From Ailurus styani (taxonomy: Eukaryota > Chordata > Mammalia > Carnivora > Ailuridae): 64,000 nucleotides of DNA. Positions 1-11,929 of this stretch are shown here, piece after piece. The stretch covers positions 5,630,990 to 5,694,989 of the forward strand of contig LNAC01000065.1 of assembly GCA_002007465.1 (NCBI GenBank), read 5' to 3'. A program made the translations under genes and the position numbers. The notes under the pieces were generated by a model. That model saw only the letters and a list, made by a program, of their open reading frames with translations. It ran no database searches and was not told the origin of the DNA. How positions within the stretch are numbered: the stretch's first letter is position 1; the number at the start of each line of letters is the position of its first letter.

Positions 1-179
1 ATTTGACACAGAGAGAGGGATTACAAGTAGGCAGAGAGGCAGGCAGAGAGAGAAGAGAGAGGAGGAAGCAGGCTCCCTGCCGAGCAGAGAGCCCGATGTG
101 GGCCTCGATCCCAGGACCCTGGGATCATGACCTGAGCCGAAGGCAGCGGCTTTAACCCACTGAGCCACCCAGGCGCCCC
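1..179 (-). mobile_element. SINEC, truncated by the window start
   Basis: Antisense carnivore SINE with the 'acaagtaggcagagaggcag' segment, ending at the head 'gagccacccaggcgcccc'. Confidence 0.95.
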
Positions 180-1163
180 TGTTTCTTTCTTCTCCTTTAG
201 TTTGGAACATTTTCACAGTGTTTTATGACGTTGAAATTTTTGAAGAATTTGGTTCAGCTCCTTTAAAAATAGGATATTCATCATTTTGAGTCAGCCTTGT
301 GTTTCCTCATGATTGGATTCAGGTAGTGCATTTCTGACTGGAAAACTATGGAGGTGATGTTGTGTCTTTTCAAGCATCATACCCAGAGGCATATGGTATC
401 CATCTTCCCTTCACTGGTGATACTAATTTTGATCACTAGGTTAAGGTGTTGTTCAGTTTCTTCACTGTATAGTTGGCATTTTTATCCCTTTCAATTCATC
501 AGCCATCTGTGAAGATTTCCCAATTCCAACATGCCCTTGACCTTTGTCTGTTAGTGCTGGGCGTCCTACTCTGAGCAAGAGCCCTCCTTTTCCCCCATTG
601 ATTACTTCGTCTCTGCTTATTTTCATTACGGACTCATGCGTTCCTATTGCCAATTGTTTATAACTCATTACCAGCCTTAATTCTTTGGATGCCTAAGTTG
701 TCTTCAATTTGGCCACAGCTAGTTCCTGTGTCCTCATGAAATACCTCCATTATTATGATGAGCATTTCCTTTCTTTCTAGCACAAGAAGACATTCCGGGT
801 TCATCTTGTACCTTCCCCAGCCCCATCCTGAAATCAAGCATTTCTCCTAGGAGCCCTGGTTCCTTTCAGTTTCCCTAGGCTCTTAATCTCCAAATCCTAG
901 CAAGGCATACTTCCGAATGGTGAACTTTAGGATGGTTGGTAATGTACTTTTTGTGTTTTTCTGTTTTGCTTGAATTTTAAAAGTAATGAACTCACACATA
1001 TGTATTTTCCACAAAAGCTATAAAAATATTAGGAAAGAACCCATTACCACTGTCAACCAGAATGCTGCCTCAGTGAAGCATCCAAATGGCACACTCCATA
1101 CTTTTCTGGTTCTTTTTCCCTCCTGACAGCACTTCCAAAGACGAAGAGGCAGCTAGTTTGGTT
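180..1163. other. Stretch with nothing recognised
   Basis: Unique-looking intergenic sequence. Short open frames here match no known protein that I recognise. Confidence 0.5.
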
Positions 1164-1177
1164 CACATCAGAACTTT

Positions 1178-1372
1178 TTTTTTTTTTTAAGATTTTATTT
1201 ATTTGACAGAGAGAGACACAGCAAGAGAGGGAACACAAGCAGGGGGAGTGGGAGAGGGAGAAACAAGCTTCCCACTGAACAGGGAGCCTGATGCGGGGCT
1301 CGATCCCAGGACCCTGGGATCCGACCTGAGCCGAAGGCAGACGCTTAGAGACTAAGCCACCCAGGTGCCCCG
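1178..1372 (-). mobile_element. SINEC with perfect 14-bp target-site duplication
   Basis: Antisense SINE flanked by identical cacatcagaacttt at 1164-1177 and 1373-1386, indicating a fairly young, intact insertion. Confidence 0.96.
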
Positions 1373-1689
1373 CACATCAGAACTTTAATCTTCGGAGCCA
1401 CACACGGGAACACTGAAGGGAGGGGAGTAGGTAACACACAGCAAAAGTTGAAACATAAGGTCAAAAAGTTAAATGAAACGGGAGGTGTTTTTCCCTCCTT
1501 GCACCTCACATGGGATGTGGAAGGGCTTTTTGGTGTAGGCTGCACACAGGCATGACCTTTCAAAGAAAAGGGCAGCTTTGTAGCTACTGTAGGATTGGTC
1601 GCCCTCCCAGAGGATGAAGCACAAAACTGAATTACAGTCCCTTTTGGTCAAAGCCGGAGGACTTGCCAGTACTGACTCACTGAACACAA

Positions 1690-2365
1690 GTGGTGAGAGT
1701 GGGTGTCCTTGTCTTGTTTCTGATCTCAGAGGAAGAGCTTTCTTTTACCATTGAAAATGAAGTTAACCGTGGACTTGTAATATATGGTCTTTATGATTTT
1801 GAGGTTAAGAGTTAAGAATTCAACAACAGTAATATAGTTACAGTGATTGCTTACAGGTGGATTAACAAACATACCTCAAACATCTGGTTTGTTGGGAGTT
1901 TTTAATCATGAGAGAATGTTGAATTTTATCAAATCCTGTCTCTGCATTTATTGAGATGATCACATGATTTTTTAAGCCTTCATTCTGTTAATGTGTCATG
2001 TCACATGAATTGATTTTTCACATGTTGAACCATCCTTGTATCTTAGGGATAAAGCCCGCTTGGGTCATTGGGTCGGATCCTCTTTATGAGCTACTGAATG
2101 TGGTTTGCTAGTGTTTTATAAGGGTTTTCATCCTAGCAAATTCATCAGGGAAATTGGCCTGCAGTTTTCCTTTCTTACATAAGCTTTGTCTGGCTTTCAT
2201 ACCAGAGAGATGCTGGCCTCATGAAATGAGTTTGGAAAATTAGCTCTTCTTTAGTTTTGAGAAGGGGTATTAATTCTTCTTTGGACGTTTGGTAGAATTC
2301 ACAAGTGAAGCCATTAGGTTTAGGGCTTTTCTTTCCTGGGAGGTTATCCTATATTTTTATCTGCT
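1690..2365 (-). mobile_element. L1 fragment, antisense
   Basis: Reads as the reverse complement of L1 ORF2 DNA. Recognisable anchors are 'ttgaaccatccttgtatct', 'gggataaagcccgcttg' and 'gctggcctcatgaaatgag'. It is degenerate, with no coding capacity. Confidence 0.85.
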
Positions 2366-2589
2366 AAATCTGGCAACTTAACACTGCCGGGAGAAGGATG
2401 ATTGAAAGACTTCCTCGAGAAGGAGACATCTGTGAAGAGATATAGACAAATGAATGTGTGTATCTGGAATGATGGGTAGTAAGTGTGGAGTTCTGAGGAG
2501 CTTCTCTTCCCTCATCCCAACAAGGCCTCTGGAAGCTTTTTATCTCTCAGTCTCCTGAAAAGGGTGAGATTATAATTAAAATAATAATT

Positions 2590-2800
2590 ATGTCCTCTTA
2601 TCACTGAAACATTTGTCATGTGCCAGATATCATTAGTTTATGACATTCATGCAAATTCTCTCTACTCTCTCTCAACTTTTCTCTGAGGCAGGTGTTCCCA
2701 TTTCCTGATGAGAAAACCGAGGCTGAGAGAGGCAATGTGATTTGCCTGAGGCTAACCAGATTGTGATAGAGCCGGAATTCACATTCAGGTGGGTTTGGTT
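2590..2800 (-). repeat. MIR
   Basis: Antisense MIR: 'cctgatgagaaaaccgaggc' followed by 'gatagagccggaattcacat'. Confidence 0.85.
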
Positions 2801-3174
2801 GCAAAGCCTGTAAGTGTGAATGTTGTTTAAATTGCTTCTAGGCCCCACAGAAGACCTGGATATTTGGGGATGGGTTGTAGCAGTGTGGAGTCAGGCTTTT
2901 GACCCTCCCTGAACTTTGGAATCTGAACTCCATGATCCACATGCCACTGTCTTTCTCAGCCCCAGAGGTGCTTCCGAATTGGAGAAGATACTTCTGGGCC
3001 CAGCCACGTGGTCCAATCATGGTCAGGCAGGACCAGGAAATAAGATTAGCCCCTAGTTTCTTTGATCTGACAGAGTTCAAGTGAGGCCAAGTCAAGAGTG
3101 GCAAACCAGGATAGAAGTTTCCTTCAAGTAAATAGAGAAGTAAAAAGGAAGGCTTGGGGGCTGTTCACATGGTG

Positions 3175-3400
3175 GACAAGAAGGTGGACTTTGGAGGCCG
3201 AGGTCAGCAGGCGTCTTGTATCTACCACTTCTAGCTGTGCTACTGTGGACAAGTATTGGAAATCTCTGAGCCTCTGCTTCCTTGTAAGCAGCATAGCTTA
3301 ACCTAAGTATTTGCTGTGGTGGTTCTGATGATCTAATGAGATAGTGCTAATAAAGCCATCAAGCAGGCTTTGTAAATGGTAGCCATCACCGCCATCATCG
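3175..3400 (+). repeat. MIR
   Basis: Sense MIR: 'ctagctgtgctactgtggac' and 'tctctgagcctctgcttcct'. Confidence 0.75.
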
Positions 3401-3449
3401 TCAGTGAGGATGGTCATTACTGCTATTAAAAAGTGGGGAATACTGAGCT

Positions 3450-5190
3450 AACTTATTCTAGAAACGTGACTCTTTGTATTGCTTATTCTCTCCACGTTTG
3501 GTAATCATTCACGAATTGGTGCCAGGCCTTGGGCAAACGGGACCAGGAGAAGCTCAAGGTCCAGTGCGGGAGACCCATGAAAAAGGAAGACCGTACAAAA
3601 GGAGCGATCACACAGGAGGGATGGACTCGGGGCAGCGAGAGCCTGGAAGAGGAGACGTGCACATGGGGAAAACGCACTGCAGCCAGCTCGAGCCAGAAGC
3701 GTGGCTTACTTGTTCACACCACTGAGAGGCACAGGGGGAGCCTGGCTTCATGGCTTGCAGCCCTCCAGAAAGTCTGGAGTCAGGGGCTCGTGCCAGCTCG
3801 CCATGAGCCCATCTCTCTGCGTCTCTCAGTTATGGCTCCTTGTGAGCTGCTTTCATTCTCAGGCATCTCTCTCCAGGTTACATTCCACTGGTTTAAGAAC
3901 CCTCCCTAGAAGAGGAGTCCTTTTGCTAAAGAGTAATGACAGCATTTTCAGCACTGACTCTTTGGCCTGAATCAGATGCATGCCCACCCCTGAACCATTC
4001 ACGGTGATTGTACACCCCCCACCCCCACCCTGCAGATTCAGGGAGTAGGGTAATCCCACCTGGTACTGATAGATTATATAGTCCATTTTCCAAAGGGAAA
4101 CTGAGGGATGGTCATGAGAAGAGGTAAGGGACACCAGGTAAGCAAAGACAACGAGTGTATGGTCCTGGAAAGATGGAAAGGTCAATGAAATCTTCTAGAA
4201 TGAAGGGGCCCCGGTTTGAAACCACAGAGGCATGAAAGTGTGCCTTGTTTAAAGAACAACAAATAGAAGGGAGAAGCAAAGAGATGGGAATGGAAAGGCA
4301 CAGTGACATTTTCAGAGAATTTCATTTTTCCGAGTGTCGTCACTTATGTCTTCTTCTTTGAGCCTCAATTGGGCCACCTGGTGAGGAAGGCCAACACTCC
4401 GGTTCTCTCACCTGTAAATTGCAGATATTTGTGTCTGCTCTAGAAAGGGTACAGCAGCTCCCGCTGTCACTAAGTTCAGGTGCCCTAGCACCCCGTTGCT
4501 GGGTCCTCGCTTTTGTAAACGGTTCTTTTGTCAATGTCTCTGCAATTACCTTCTCGGGGTGTGTTAGCCATGTCGTGTGGGGGCCTTGACAAGTACAACA
4601 ACATATACATTTGGGGATAACATACAGTAGAATTGGTTCCAAAAAAACCCCAGTTATTTCTCTGGGGAGATCCCTGCCTCATTTTCTCCCAGCCTGGAGA
4701 AAGGGGTAGTTAAATGGAGCTTACATGGATTGTGCGGCGTGGTGGCCAACAGTCAGCAGAGAAAGAAATGAATGTCAGGCTATTTGTCACCACCAGGCTG
4801 TCCAATCAAGCTCCTTCATGATTTGTAATACAAAGTAGGCCTCAACAGGAAACATTTATTTTAGCTTCATCATTCCCTCTTCTTAACGATGTTTACTTTG
4901 CAAAATGCTTCTCATAATTTCCTCTTTTTTTTGCCCCTGCATCCTCCTGTCAGCATCCTCCTTTGTGCCAAGAGTACAAACAACTCAGAGATTCCAACTT
5001 CCTCAGAAGAAATGTGACTCTATTAATTACTTTCTCAAAGGGGACTTTCAAATTCAGCTGTCGGACTAAATAAGAGCCTGAGAGATATCAGAGGAAGATG
5101 GATGGATGATTCGACCCAAACAGATACTAGAAATTCAAGGTCAAGCAACTTCTCTAACAGTACTATTCAGAAGCTGCTGATTCCTTCCAG
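3450..5190. other. Intergenic stretch, nothing firmly recognised
   Basis: No gene or clear repeat. A C-rich tract sits at 4012-4031 and a weak MIR-like segment at about 4040-4130. Overlapping open frames at 3474-3970 on both strands look like chance. Confidence 0.5.
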
Positions 5191-5330
5191 CTGTTTTTCC
5201 TCTTGTCCATCCATTATACAGCCACTGGGTGCTCAGGAACTAGGCTGGGCTCTAGAGATACAGTGGTCAGACAGGTCTCTGCCCTCACAGAATTTATGGT
5301 CCAAAGGGGCAGGGAGAACCTTAAATGGTC
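5190..5330. repeat. Old interspersed repeat, family not assigned
   Basis: Contains a degenerate 'ggtgctcaggaactaggct...agatacagtggtcagacag' pattern, the same type as at 10490, 20795, 29480, 39700 and 50545. Confidence 0.55.
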
Positions 5331-5539
5331 ACTGTGCATTATTGGGTGTAAATAGGAAGGAATGAAGAGTTAAATGAGCACATTAACACAGGGACCACAG
5401 GCAACCCAGAAGGGAGGGCCAGCAAAAAGACTCCAAGATGCAGAGCTGGCTTTCTATGTCCTATCACATTTCCAATGGTGCCTAGTCCAGCCGGCCTGCA
5501 TTTTAATCTGTGTCTGGCTGGATTCCAGAAGCAGGCTCC

Positions 5540-5840
5540 AAATCCTTCAGCCCACTTTCAGTCCATCCTGCTCACTTGCGTCAGGCCTCCCACCCTCAGA
5601 TGCATCTCCCATCCCATCACAGCTCTGTTCAGACGTACTGTGGCTGTCTGCATTTTGTCTGTAATCCGCCTTCGTGGTTTAGGTCCTACTACGTGCTCCA
5701 TGCACTCTCTGCACATTATTCTCTTAGTGTCTTCAGGCCTGGCTTCTGTGCCTTTGGCTGAGCTTTTCCTGTTGCCTACATTGTCCTCATCCCTAATAGC
5801 TGTGTTAGCCAGGGTCCCAGCTCAGTCCACACAGTACACT
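5540..5840 (+). repeat. L2 3' region fragment
   Basis: A pyrimidine-rich, L2-like series ('ctgtgcctttggctgagctt', 'ttcctgttgcctacattgtc'). It explains the overlapping open frames here. Confidence 0.55.
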
Positions 5841-6419
5841 CAAACTCGGTAGCAGAGACGCATTAAAAAAGAAACTATTTTCATAGACATGTGCAGTGTT
5901 CAGGGAAACCAGCATGGTGCAGTATAGTACTCACAGCCTTCTATCGCCACCTCTAGCCAGAAAGAGCAAGAGATGGAAAGGCGACCTGATACAGAAAAAG
6001 CAGCTCTGTGGAGGAGGCCATCCAGCTCAGGCTTTTCCACCCTCCTATCACCTACAAGATCGTGGGCCTCAGTCAGCCAGAAGCCAGAGGCAAAGGTGAT
6101 GCATCTACAACCGTGCAGGTCAGCCTTCTCGGACGTGAGCAGGATAGAAGAGCGTGCTGAGAAGACCTGGAGGGATAAACAAAGAATAAGCACAATACCG
6201 TCCCCTACTTTCACCACTTATCTCAACCTTTTCAAAATTAGATCCATGAATCAAGATCCAACACGAACGCCAACTCATGCAAGCGTCCTCCCTCCTGCAC
6301 CACTCAGTGCCCTCCAGCTGGAAGCTCTTTTCCTCATCCCTGAACGTGCCCAGTCCCTTCTTAGGACCTCCACCACGGCACTGCTTATTTTGCCCCTTAC
6401 TCCCCCATGACTTCTATGC

Positions 6420-6700
6420 ACGTGTCTTTGGTTGGGCTCTCTGAAAGCAGACCCTAAAATGAGAATTTGTGTCAAGATTACCTCAGGAAATGTTCTCACG
6501 AAGAAGAACTGGGAAGGAGGTGGAAAGAAGAAAGGAACCGTTGCCAAGCTAGGGTATGACTCAGTGCTACGGGGGAGGTCCAGGCTTGGTGCACATCTGC
6601 CCTTAGAGTTGACTCCATCAGGGGCATATAGCAGCCTAGAGCGACTCCCACACCAGCCAATCACTGGCGAGGCACTTCTAGTTCTCTGAGCTCACAGGCA
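6420..6700. repeat. Possible dispersed repeat related to 8400-8790
   Basis: Shares 'agcagaccct(a/g)a' and a similar run of downstream motifs with 8400-8790. The family is not recognised. Confidence 0.35.
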
Positions 6701-7692
6701 GAGTGGCCGGGCAGCCTGCTGTCAGAGGCTGACAGAAGGATGTAGATGCTGGCTGGTGAATGCAGACATTCACTGGGGCCTGACATGGACAAAAATGGTG
6801 AAGGAATTACAAGGAGGGGGCAGCACTGATAGGTCTGTTATTGCTCACATCCCCCCTCCCTTCTTGGATAGTCAGCTTCTCTAGGGTGAGGACTGGAGTC
6901 ATCTCAGAATACCCTATGTATCTTTGTAACATCAACATCAAGCAGCAAGGCTGGCTCTGTGGGTGTGTGAGGCAGCTGCGTTTCTCTCAGAAGGACACCT
7001 TCCTCGGTATAATGCTCTACTGTCACCATTTTGAAATTTTTACCAATTGTTGAACTCCATTTTGCACTGGGCCCCACAAATTATATAGCTGGTCCTGCCT
7101 AGCACAAAGTGGGCATTTGATACGTGTTTCGTGAATGGAAGAGTGATGCGTGCCATTCATGAGGTGGTCGGGAAATGCAGCTTAATGGGTGCATGAGAAG
7201 GAACTGTTGTCTTTATGTCTTCAGGTGCAAAAATAAAGAAGGCGGTGTGGGGTCTTGCCATCTGACCCTGGATGCTGCTTCTCCCAGTCTTCACACCTCT
7301 CTAGGCCCCTGGTGAAGAATGGAGAGGACTTGTTTATTTCACGTCACTATTTATTTTTCTCTTCCCTGGAAAATTCTTGGCATCAGGCAGCTTCAGGGTA
7401 ACACTATTTTTATTTCCCCAGCAGAATAATTAAATTTAGGCTCAGTTGCTCTTCCTTAGCAGAGAGACTGTGGGCAAAATTGGATGAAGAGGCTGCTGCA
7501 AATGGCTGGTCGGGATGGGTTCCAGGGAGACTGGGCACCTTGATCTGGAACACATTTTCTGTGGATCCACGTGGGAAAGGGGGAGCAAAGGCTTTGCTAA
7601 GATCAGTCAACCAGACCTCTCTGCTGTGTAGGGCAACCACAAACATATCTTAGAATTGCATAACTGGTTGGAGCTAGAGGAATGATCATCTG

Positions 7693-7925
7693 GACCAGGG
7701 ATCAGCAAATTATAGCTCACAGGCCAAATCTGGTCCAATGCCTGAATTTGCAAATAAAGTTTTATTGGAACACAGCCCCTGCCATTCACTAGCATATTGG
7801 CTATGGCTGCTTTCATGATACAACAACAGAGCTAAACTGTTATGACAGAAACTGGATGGCATGTGAAACTGATAATATTTATTATCTGGCCCTTTATAGA
7901 CAAAGTTTGTTGAGCTTTGACCTAA
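7693..7925 (+). mobile_element. hAT-type DNA transposon fragment
   Basis: Starts 'cagggatcagcaaattatag', continues 'aataaagttttattggaaca' and 'ctatggctgctttcatgat', and ends near 'caaagtttgttgagct'. The ends form the imperfect inverted repeats of a well-known nonautonomous family whose name I will not guess. A second, inverted copy is at 46331. Confidence 0.8.
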
Positions 7926-8394
7926 ACAAGAAGCCCTCAAAGAGGGTTTGTTATGTAGACACAAATAGTCCTTCAGGATTATTCTAATGGTCTGGAATAA
8001 AGTCTCCCTTTCCTATTTAACTTGAAGTTGAGCTTAATTTTGTATTGAAATCTTCCTTTGACTGCCATAACTCAAAGAAAATGAGTCAATGGGAGGGAGA
8101 AATTGATAGAGACTTATTGTCTCATTGGCCACCATTCATCTTGAGTCCCAGGATCACAAAATGATAGCCTTTCCCTGCATTTACCACACATGTTCCTGCT
8201 TTCTCACACGTGCTGCTCCTCTTCTTGGAAGAAAGGGCCTATTTTATCTTCTTTACTTCATGATCTCCAATTGTGAATCATCTCCTAAAGGATTCCACAG
8301 AATGCCTAGAATTAGGCAGATTTCCCAAGATATCCACAAGTAATTCTTGAAGTCTTATGGTGTGCAAAATAGTGTTCTTGGTGCTAGGAATTGG

Positions 8395-8890
8395 GGGAGG
8401 GGTTTTCTCAGTCTGGATTCCTCCCCAAAGCAGACCCTGAGACAAGGACTGGGGTGCAGGAAGCTTACGGATAGGCAATCCCAGGAAGCAGAAGTGAGGA
8501 AATTGGGAAAGTGAATTAAGGCAAGGAAAAAGGACAATAAAGATGTGTTATTGGATAGATGACCACTGTAGGTACCTGGAGCTCAATGACAGGGGTCCTT
8601 CTGTGAGACTTGTCTCATAATCATAGGGTGGGAAGGATGGAGGATTCAGCCATAGACTTCGCCCCACCATTGAGAGTTGCCCCTGAGGTTTGAACTCTGC
8701 CGCATGCCCCATTTCCCCCTGTCTGCTACAGAGCAAACTGCCAAGGCTCCAGGAAAGAGAGATGTGTGTACTTGAGGTGAGAAGTTGTCAGTGGGCTGGA
8801 AATAGTCTCCTGAGCTGACAGGTGAATTCAGGTGTGCTGAGAAGATACGGGCTGAGTATCCACATTACCTGCTACAGGGTGATATTCAAA
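8395..8890. repeat. Unassigned old repeat
   Basis: The segment from 'tctggattcctccccaaagc' through 'ctgctacagggtgatattca' has the look of a dispersed mammalian repeat and resembles 6420-6700. The family was not identified. Confidence 0.4.
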
Positions 8891-8901
8891 ATATTTAACT
8901 T

Positions 8902-9095
8902 GGGGGCACCTGAGCGGCTCAGTCGGTTAAGCAGCTGACTTGGTTTCAGCTCATGATTTCAGGGTCCTGGGATCGAGCCCCGTGCAGGGCTCTGTGCTCA
9001 GCAGGGAGTCTGCTTCAGGATTCTCTCTCTCCTTCTGCCCCTCCCCCTGCTCTCTCTTTCTCTCTCTCAAATAAATGAATAAATCTTACAAAAAT
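8902..9095 (+). mobile_element. SINEC
   Basis: Sense SINE: head 'gggcacctgagcggctcag', middle 'gggatcgagccccgtgcagg', tail 'caaataaatgaataaatc'. The flanks atatttaact and aataaatttaact are an imperfect target-site duplication. Confidence 0.93.
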
Positions 9096-9099
9096 AAAT

Positions 9100-10480
9100 T
9101 TAACTGGTACGGCACAAGCCCAGACTATTCAGAACAGATGCTGGTTGCGAAGATGCCAGCGAGTGCAAGCCATCTGCCGTCCTAAGGAGGCACACACGAA
9201 TAAGAATCTCAGTTTTTTGGCTGAGCTCCTCCAGGAACGACTGATGGGATTTCCACGATGACATGCTCTTCTTCCAGAGCTTTCCGCGCCAGCCCCAAGT
9301 CACTCCGAACAGTTGAAATGAAGATCAGAGTTGGTTTTGTTTGTGGCCTCAGGGCACAGACGAAAGCCTCCCTCCTCCCTCAGCCCAATTACCCCTCTCT
9401 ACCTTAATTTAAAATGGATTCCAGGAGTCAAGAAACCTCAGTTCACTCACACATGGTCACCTCAGAGATTAGAAATGATTTTCATTCTCCACCTCTCTTC
9501 CCATCCTGATTTCAGAGAAGGGAGTTGGTGGCAGGAAATCTAGCGGGAACAGCTCACGAGCCACATTACTATGCAATTTAATGTCTTCACTATTCCATGC
9601 ATGCTTTTCACAGGGAATCAAACTCTTTCCTTGAAGACCAAAGTGTCAGAAAAATTGAAGGTCCTTTAGAAACCTCCTTGTGGTTCACCTTTCCCCACTT
9701 TTAATTTCATTATTGATGTTCATTAAGCCCTTCAGACGCCCTCAGTACCCACAGCTTTCTTTCCTTCAAAGAGAGATTTTGAGAAAGCAGCCAGGTTACA
9801 GGCTGATAGAGATGCGGCACTCTTACAGCCAAATACGCCCTTGCCCTGACTCTAAGGCCTCTGTCTCTCCTTGTAAAAGCCCACAAATTTCCCGGGGTTC
9901 CTCTGTCCCACTGTGGCGTTCACATTGGTTTGCGGTCAAAGTATACCCTTAAGATAAAGAAGGACAGAATAGGTGAAGCTGGTGAAGTTCCTTTGCATGT
10001 AAAGGTAAGTCGTTGAATTTTGAAATGGCTTTATCTTATAAACAAACCCGTGCCTTGAAAAGAATGGCTGGGCTGGCCGAGGTCCAAAAATCAGTCAGAC
10101 ACAGAAGGGATGACCACGTGGCTCTGCTTCCAGATAATCGCAACTGGTGGGTGGTTCTGAGTTCTGGGCTCCTCTGTCCTAATGTGGGCTTCACTGGCCC
10201 CTACCAATAGGGACATTGGGGTCTGTGTCTTTGATCTCGACTGCTTATTTGCTGGTTCTCAGCTAAACCAGAGTGAGCACCATCTGAACTAACTCTAAAT
10301 CTGCATTCTCACTGATTTTTCAAATGAGCCGTCTTGGTTGTAATAAGGCCCAGCTCACCTATCTAACACTGAGCACACTGTGGGTTTTTGTTGTTGGTTT
10401 TTTTTTTTCCAGTATGACATCAACCCGCATCTAAGCAAATATCTTAATGTTCCTCTTCTATTTGAGAAGGACTCGTTAAT
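9100..10480. other. Intergenic stretch, nothing recognised
   Basis: No gene, conserved frame or assignable repeat was seen. A short poly(T) tract lies at 10398-10409. Confidence 0.5.
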
Positions 10481-10484
10481 TCAT

Positions 10485-10620
10485 GTATTTGTTCCTTCGA
10501 GATTCACCAAGTAGCTACGATACTCCACGTGCTGTTCTGGGTGTTCGGGATACTGTAGAAGACAGGCCGGGCTCTTGCTTTTAGAGATCTGACAGACCAG
10601 AAACTTAACAAAACATGTAT
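10485..10620. repeat. Old interspersed repeat, family not assigned
   Basis: A degenerate 'gtgctgttctgggtgttcgg' and 'gatactgtagaagacagg' pattern. It is followed at 10680-10720 by a CT/T-rich tract. Confidence 0.5.
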
Positions 10621-11429
10621 AATGTACATGTGCCTGTGTTTAACCTTAGAAACATGGAGAAAACATATGCTTTTTGGTTCCTCTCTCTCTCTCTTTCTCT
10701 CTCTTTTTTTTTTTCTCTAGGACATCTTTGGCTCACTGACATTATAGCCCTCTAGGTACTGGGCTTTGCCGCCGACAGCCAAGGTCAAAAGGTAGCAAAG
10801 AGGAGCGAAAAGAGACAGATTTTTAAATAATTAAAATTTCCCCCCATGCTCACTGACACCTTGTTATAATTTTCTTTTCAAAAACTCTTGGTTCGCACAA
10901 AAGACGATTGGAATGGGAGGGAACTGTAGGGGACACCCGGTCACAGTACCCTCTTTTACTAAGTAAGGGAGAACCTGAAAGCCAGAGAGGAGGGGAGTGG
11001 CAGCAGGACGAGGAGGGACTCATGACTGTGAGCCCACATCAGCATTTCCCCCCGGGCTGTGGCCTATGCCGCTGTTGGGAAGATCCCCTCCCCTCCTCCC
11101 CTGGCCTCCTGCTTGTCCTTCGCACTTCGTTCAAGGGAGGGCATCCACGCAGTCTGCACGGATGCAAAAATTCCATTTCGTTCCTCCAAAGGAAGAAGTC
11201 CCTGAAAAATTAAACCTAAAGGACATAGGGAGGCAAGGAAAAATGTGTTTTATTGTCACTGCTTCTCTGCTTTCGCTCTTTTTGAGTCCCTTTGGGTTCT
11301 GGAGCAATGCACGGCAGCTGTGGCTGCTTCCTCTTCCCTCTGAGCTTGGAGGAGAGTTTGTTGTCATGGGGTATGATCCTCAAATCATGGTGACGCTCTT
11401 TGTGAATGGTTTTACATGCCACTTATGTG

Positions 11430-11600
11430 ATCAGAGAAAGGAGTCAGACCATGGCGCCACACAGGCATGGGGTGAAATCCTGCCCCTTATTGCTATGGGA
11501 CCCAAAGTAACTCGCTCGACCTCTTCAATTTCATTCTCTTCTATGAGATGGGGGTGGTCGTACCAGTATCTTACAGGTGTTTAGGGGATTAGGTAAGAGA
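11430..11600 (+). repeat. MIR
   Basis: Degenerate sense MIR ('tatgggacccaaagtaactc', 'tcttctatgagatgggggtg'). Confidence 0.6.
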
Positions 11601-11814
11601 CCATACGGCCGTACTTGGGTGTAGTAGATGTTCTATTGGGGGCAGCTGCTAATAACAATGATGATAACAATTTGTCTAGAATCAGAGCGAGTAGAAAGGA
11701 AGACACATGCGTACAAGCTGCCTTCGTATCCCTGAAGGACTCATGTGCTCCTCTGAGTCTCACAGTAATGTCTTTAAAAAAAAAACTGGTCTCATTCTGA
11801 TCCCAAATCGCTAT

Positions 11815-11925
11815 TGGTGAAAACATGAGGCTCCCTCAAAAAGGTGGAGGACTTTCTCAGAGCCACACAGCTGGTGGTGGCCAAGCTTGAACCAGAGTCC
11901 AGGTCCTCTGTCCCGTCCACTTGTC
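11815..11925 (-). repeat. MIR fragment
   Basis: Antisense MIR core: 'cagagccacacagctggtgg' followed by 'cttgaaccagagtccaggtc'. Confidence 0.7.
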
Positions 11926-11929
11926 TGGG

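Noticed and set aside
8902..8990. tRNA gene at a SINE head
   Set aside because: The tRNA-like part is the promoter region of a SINE with the standard SINE body and A-rich tail; no cloverleaf-complete tRNA gene.
10997..11584. 195-codon plus-strand open frame
   Set aside because: No recognisable domain, low-complexity composition, and its end lies in a MIR; looks like chance.
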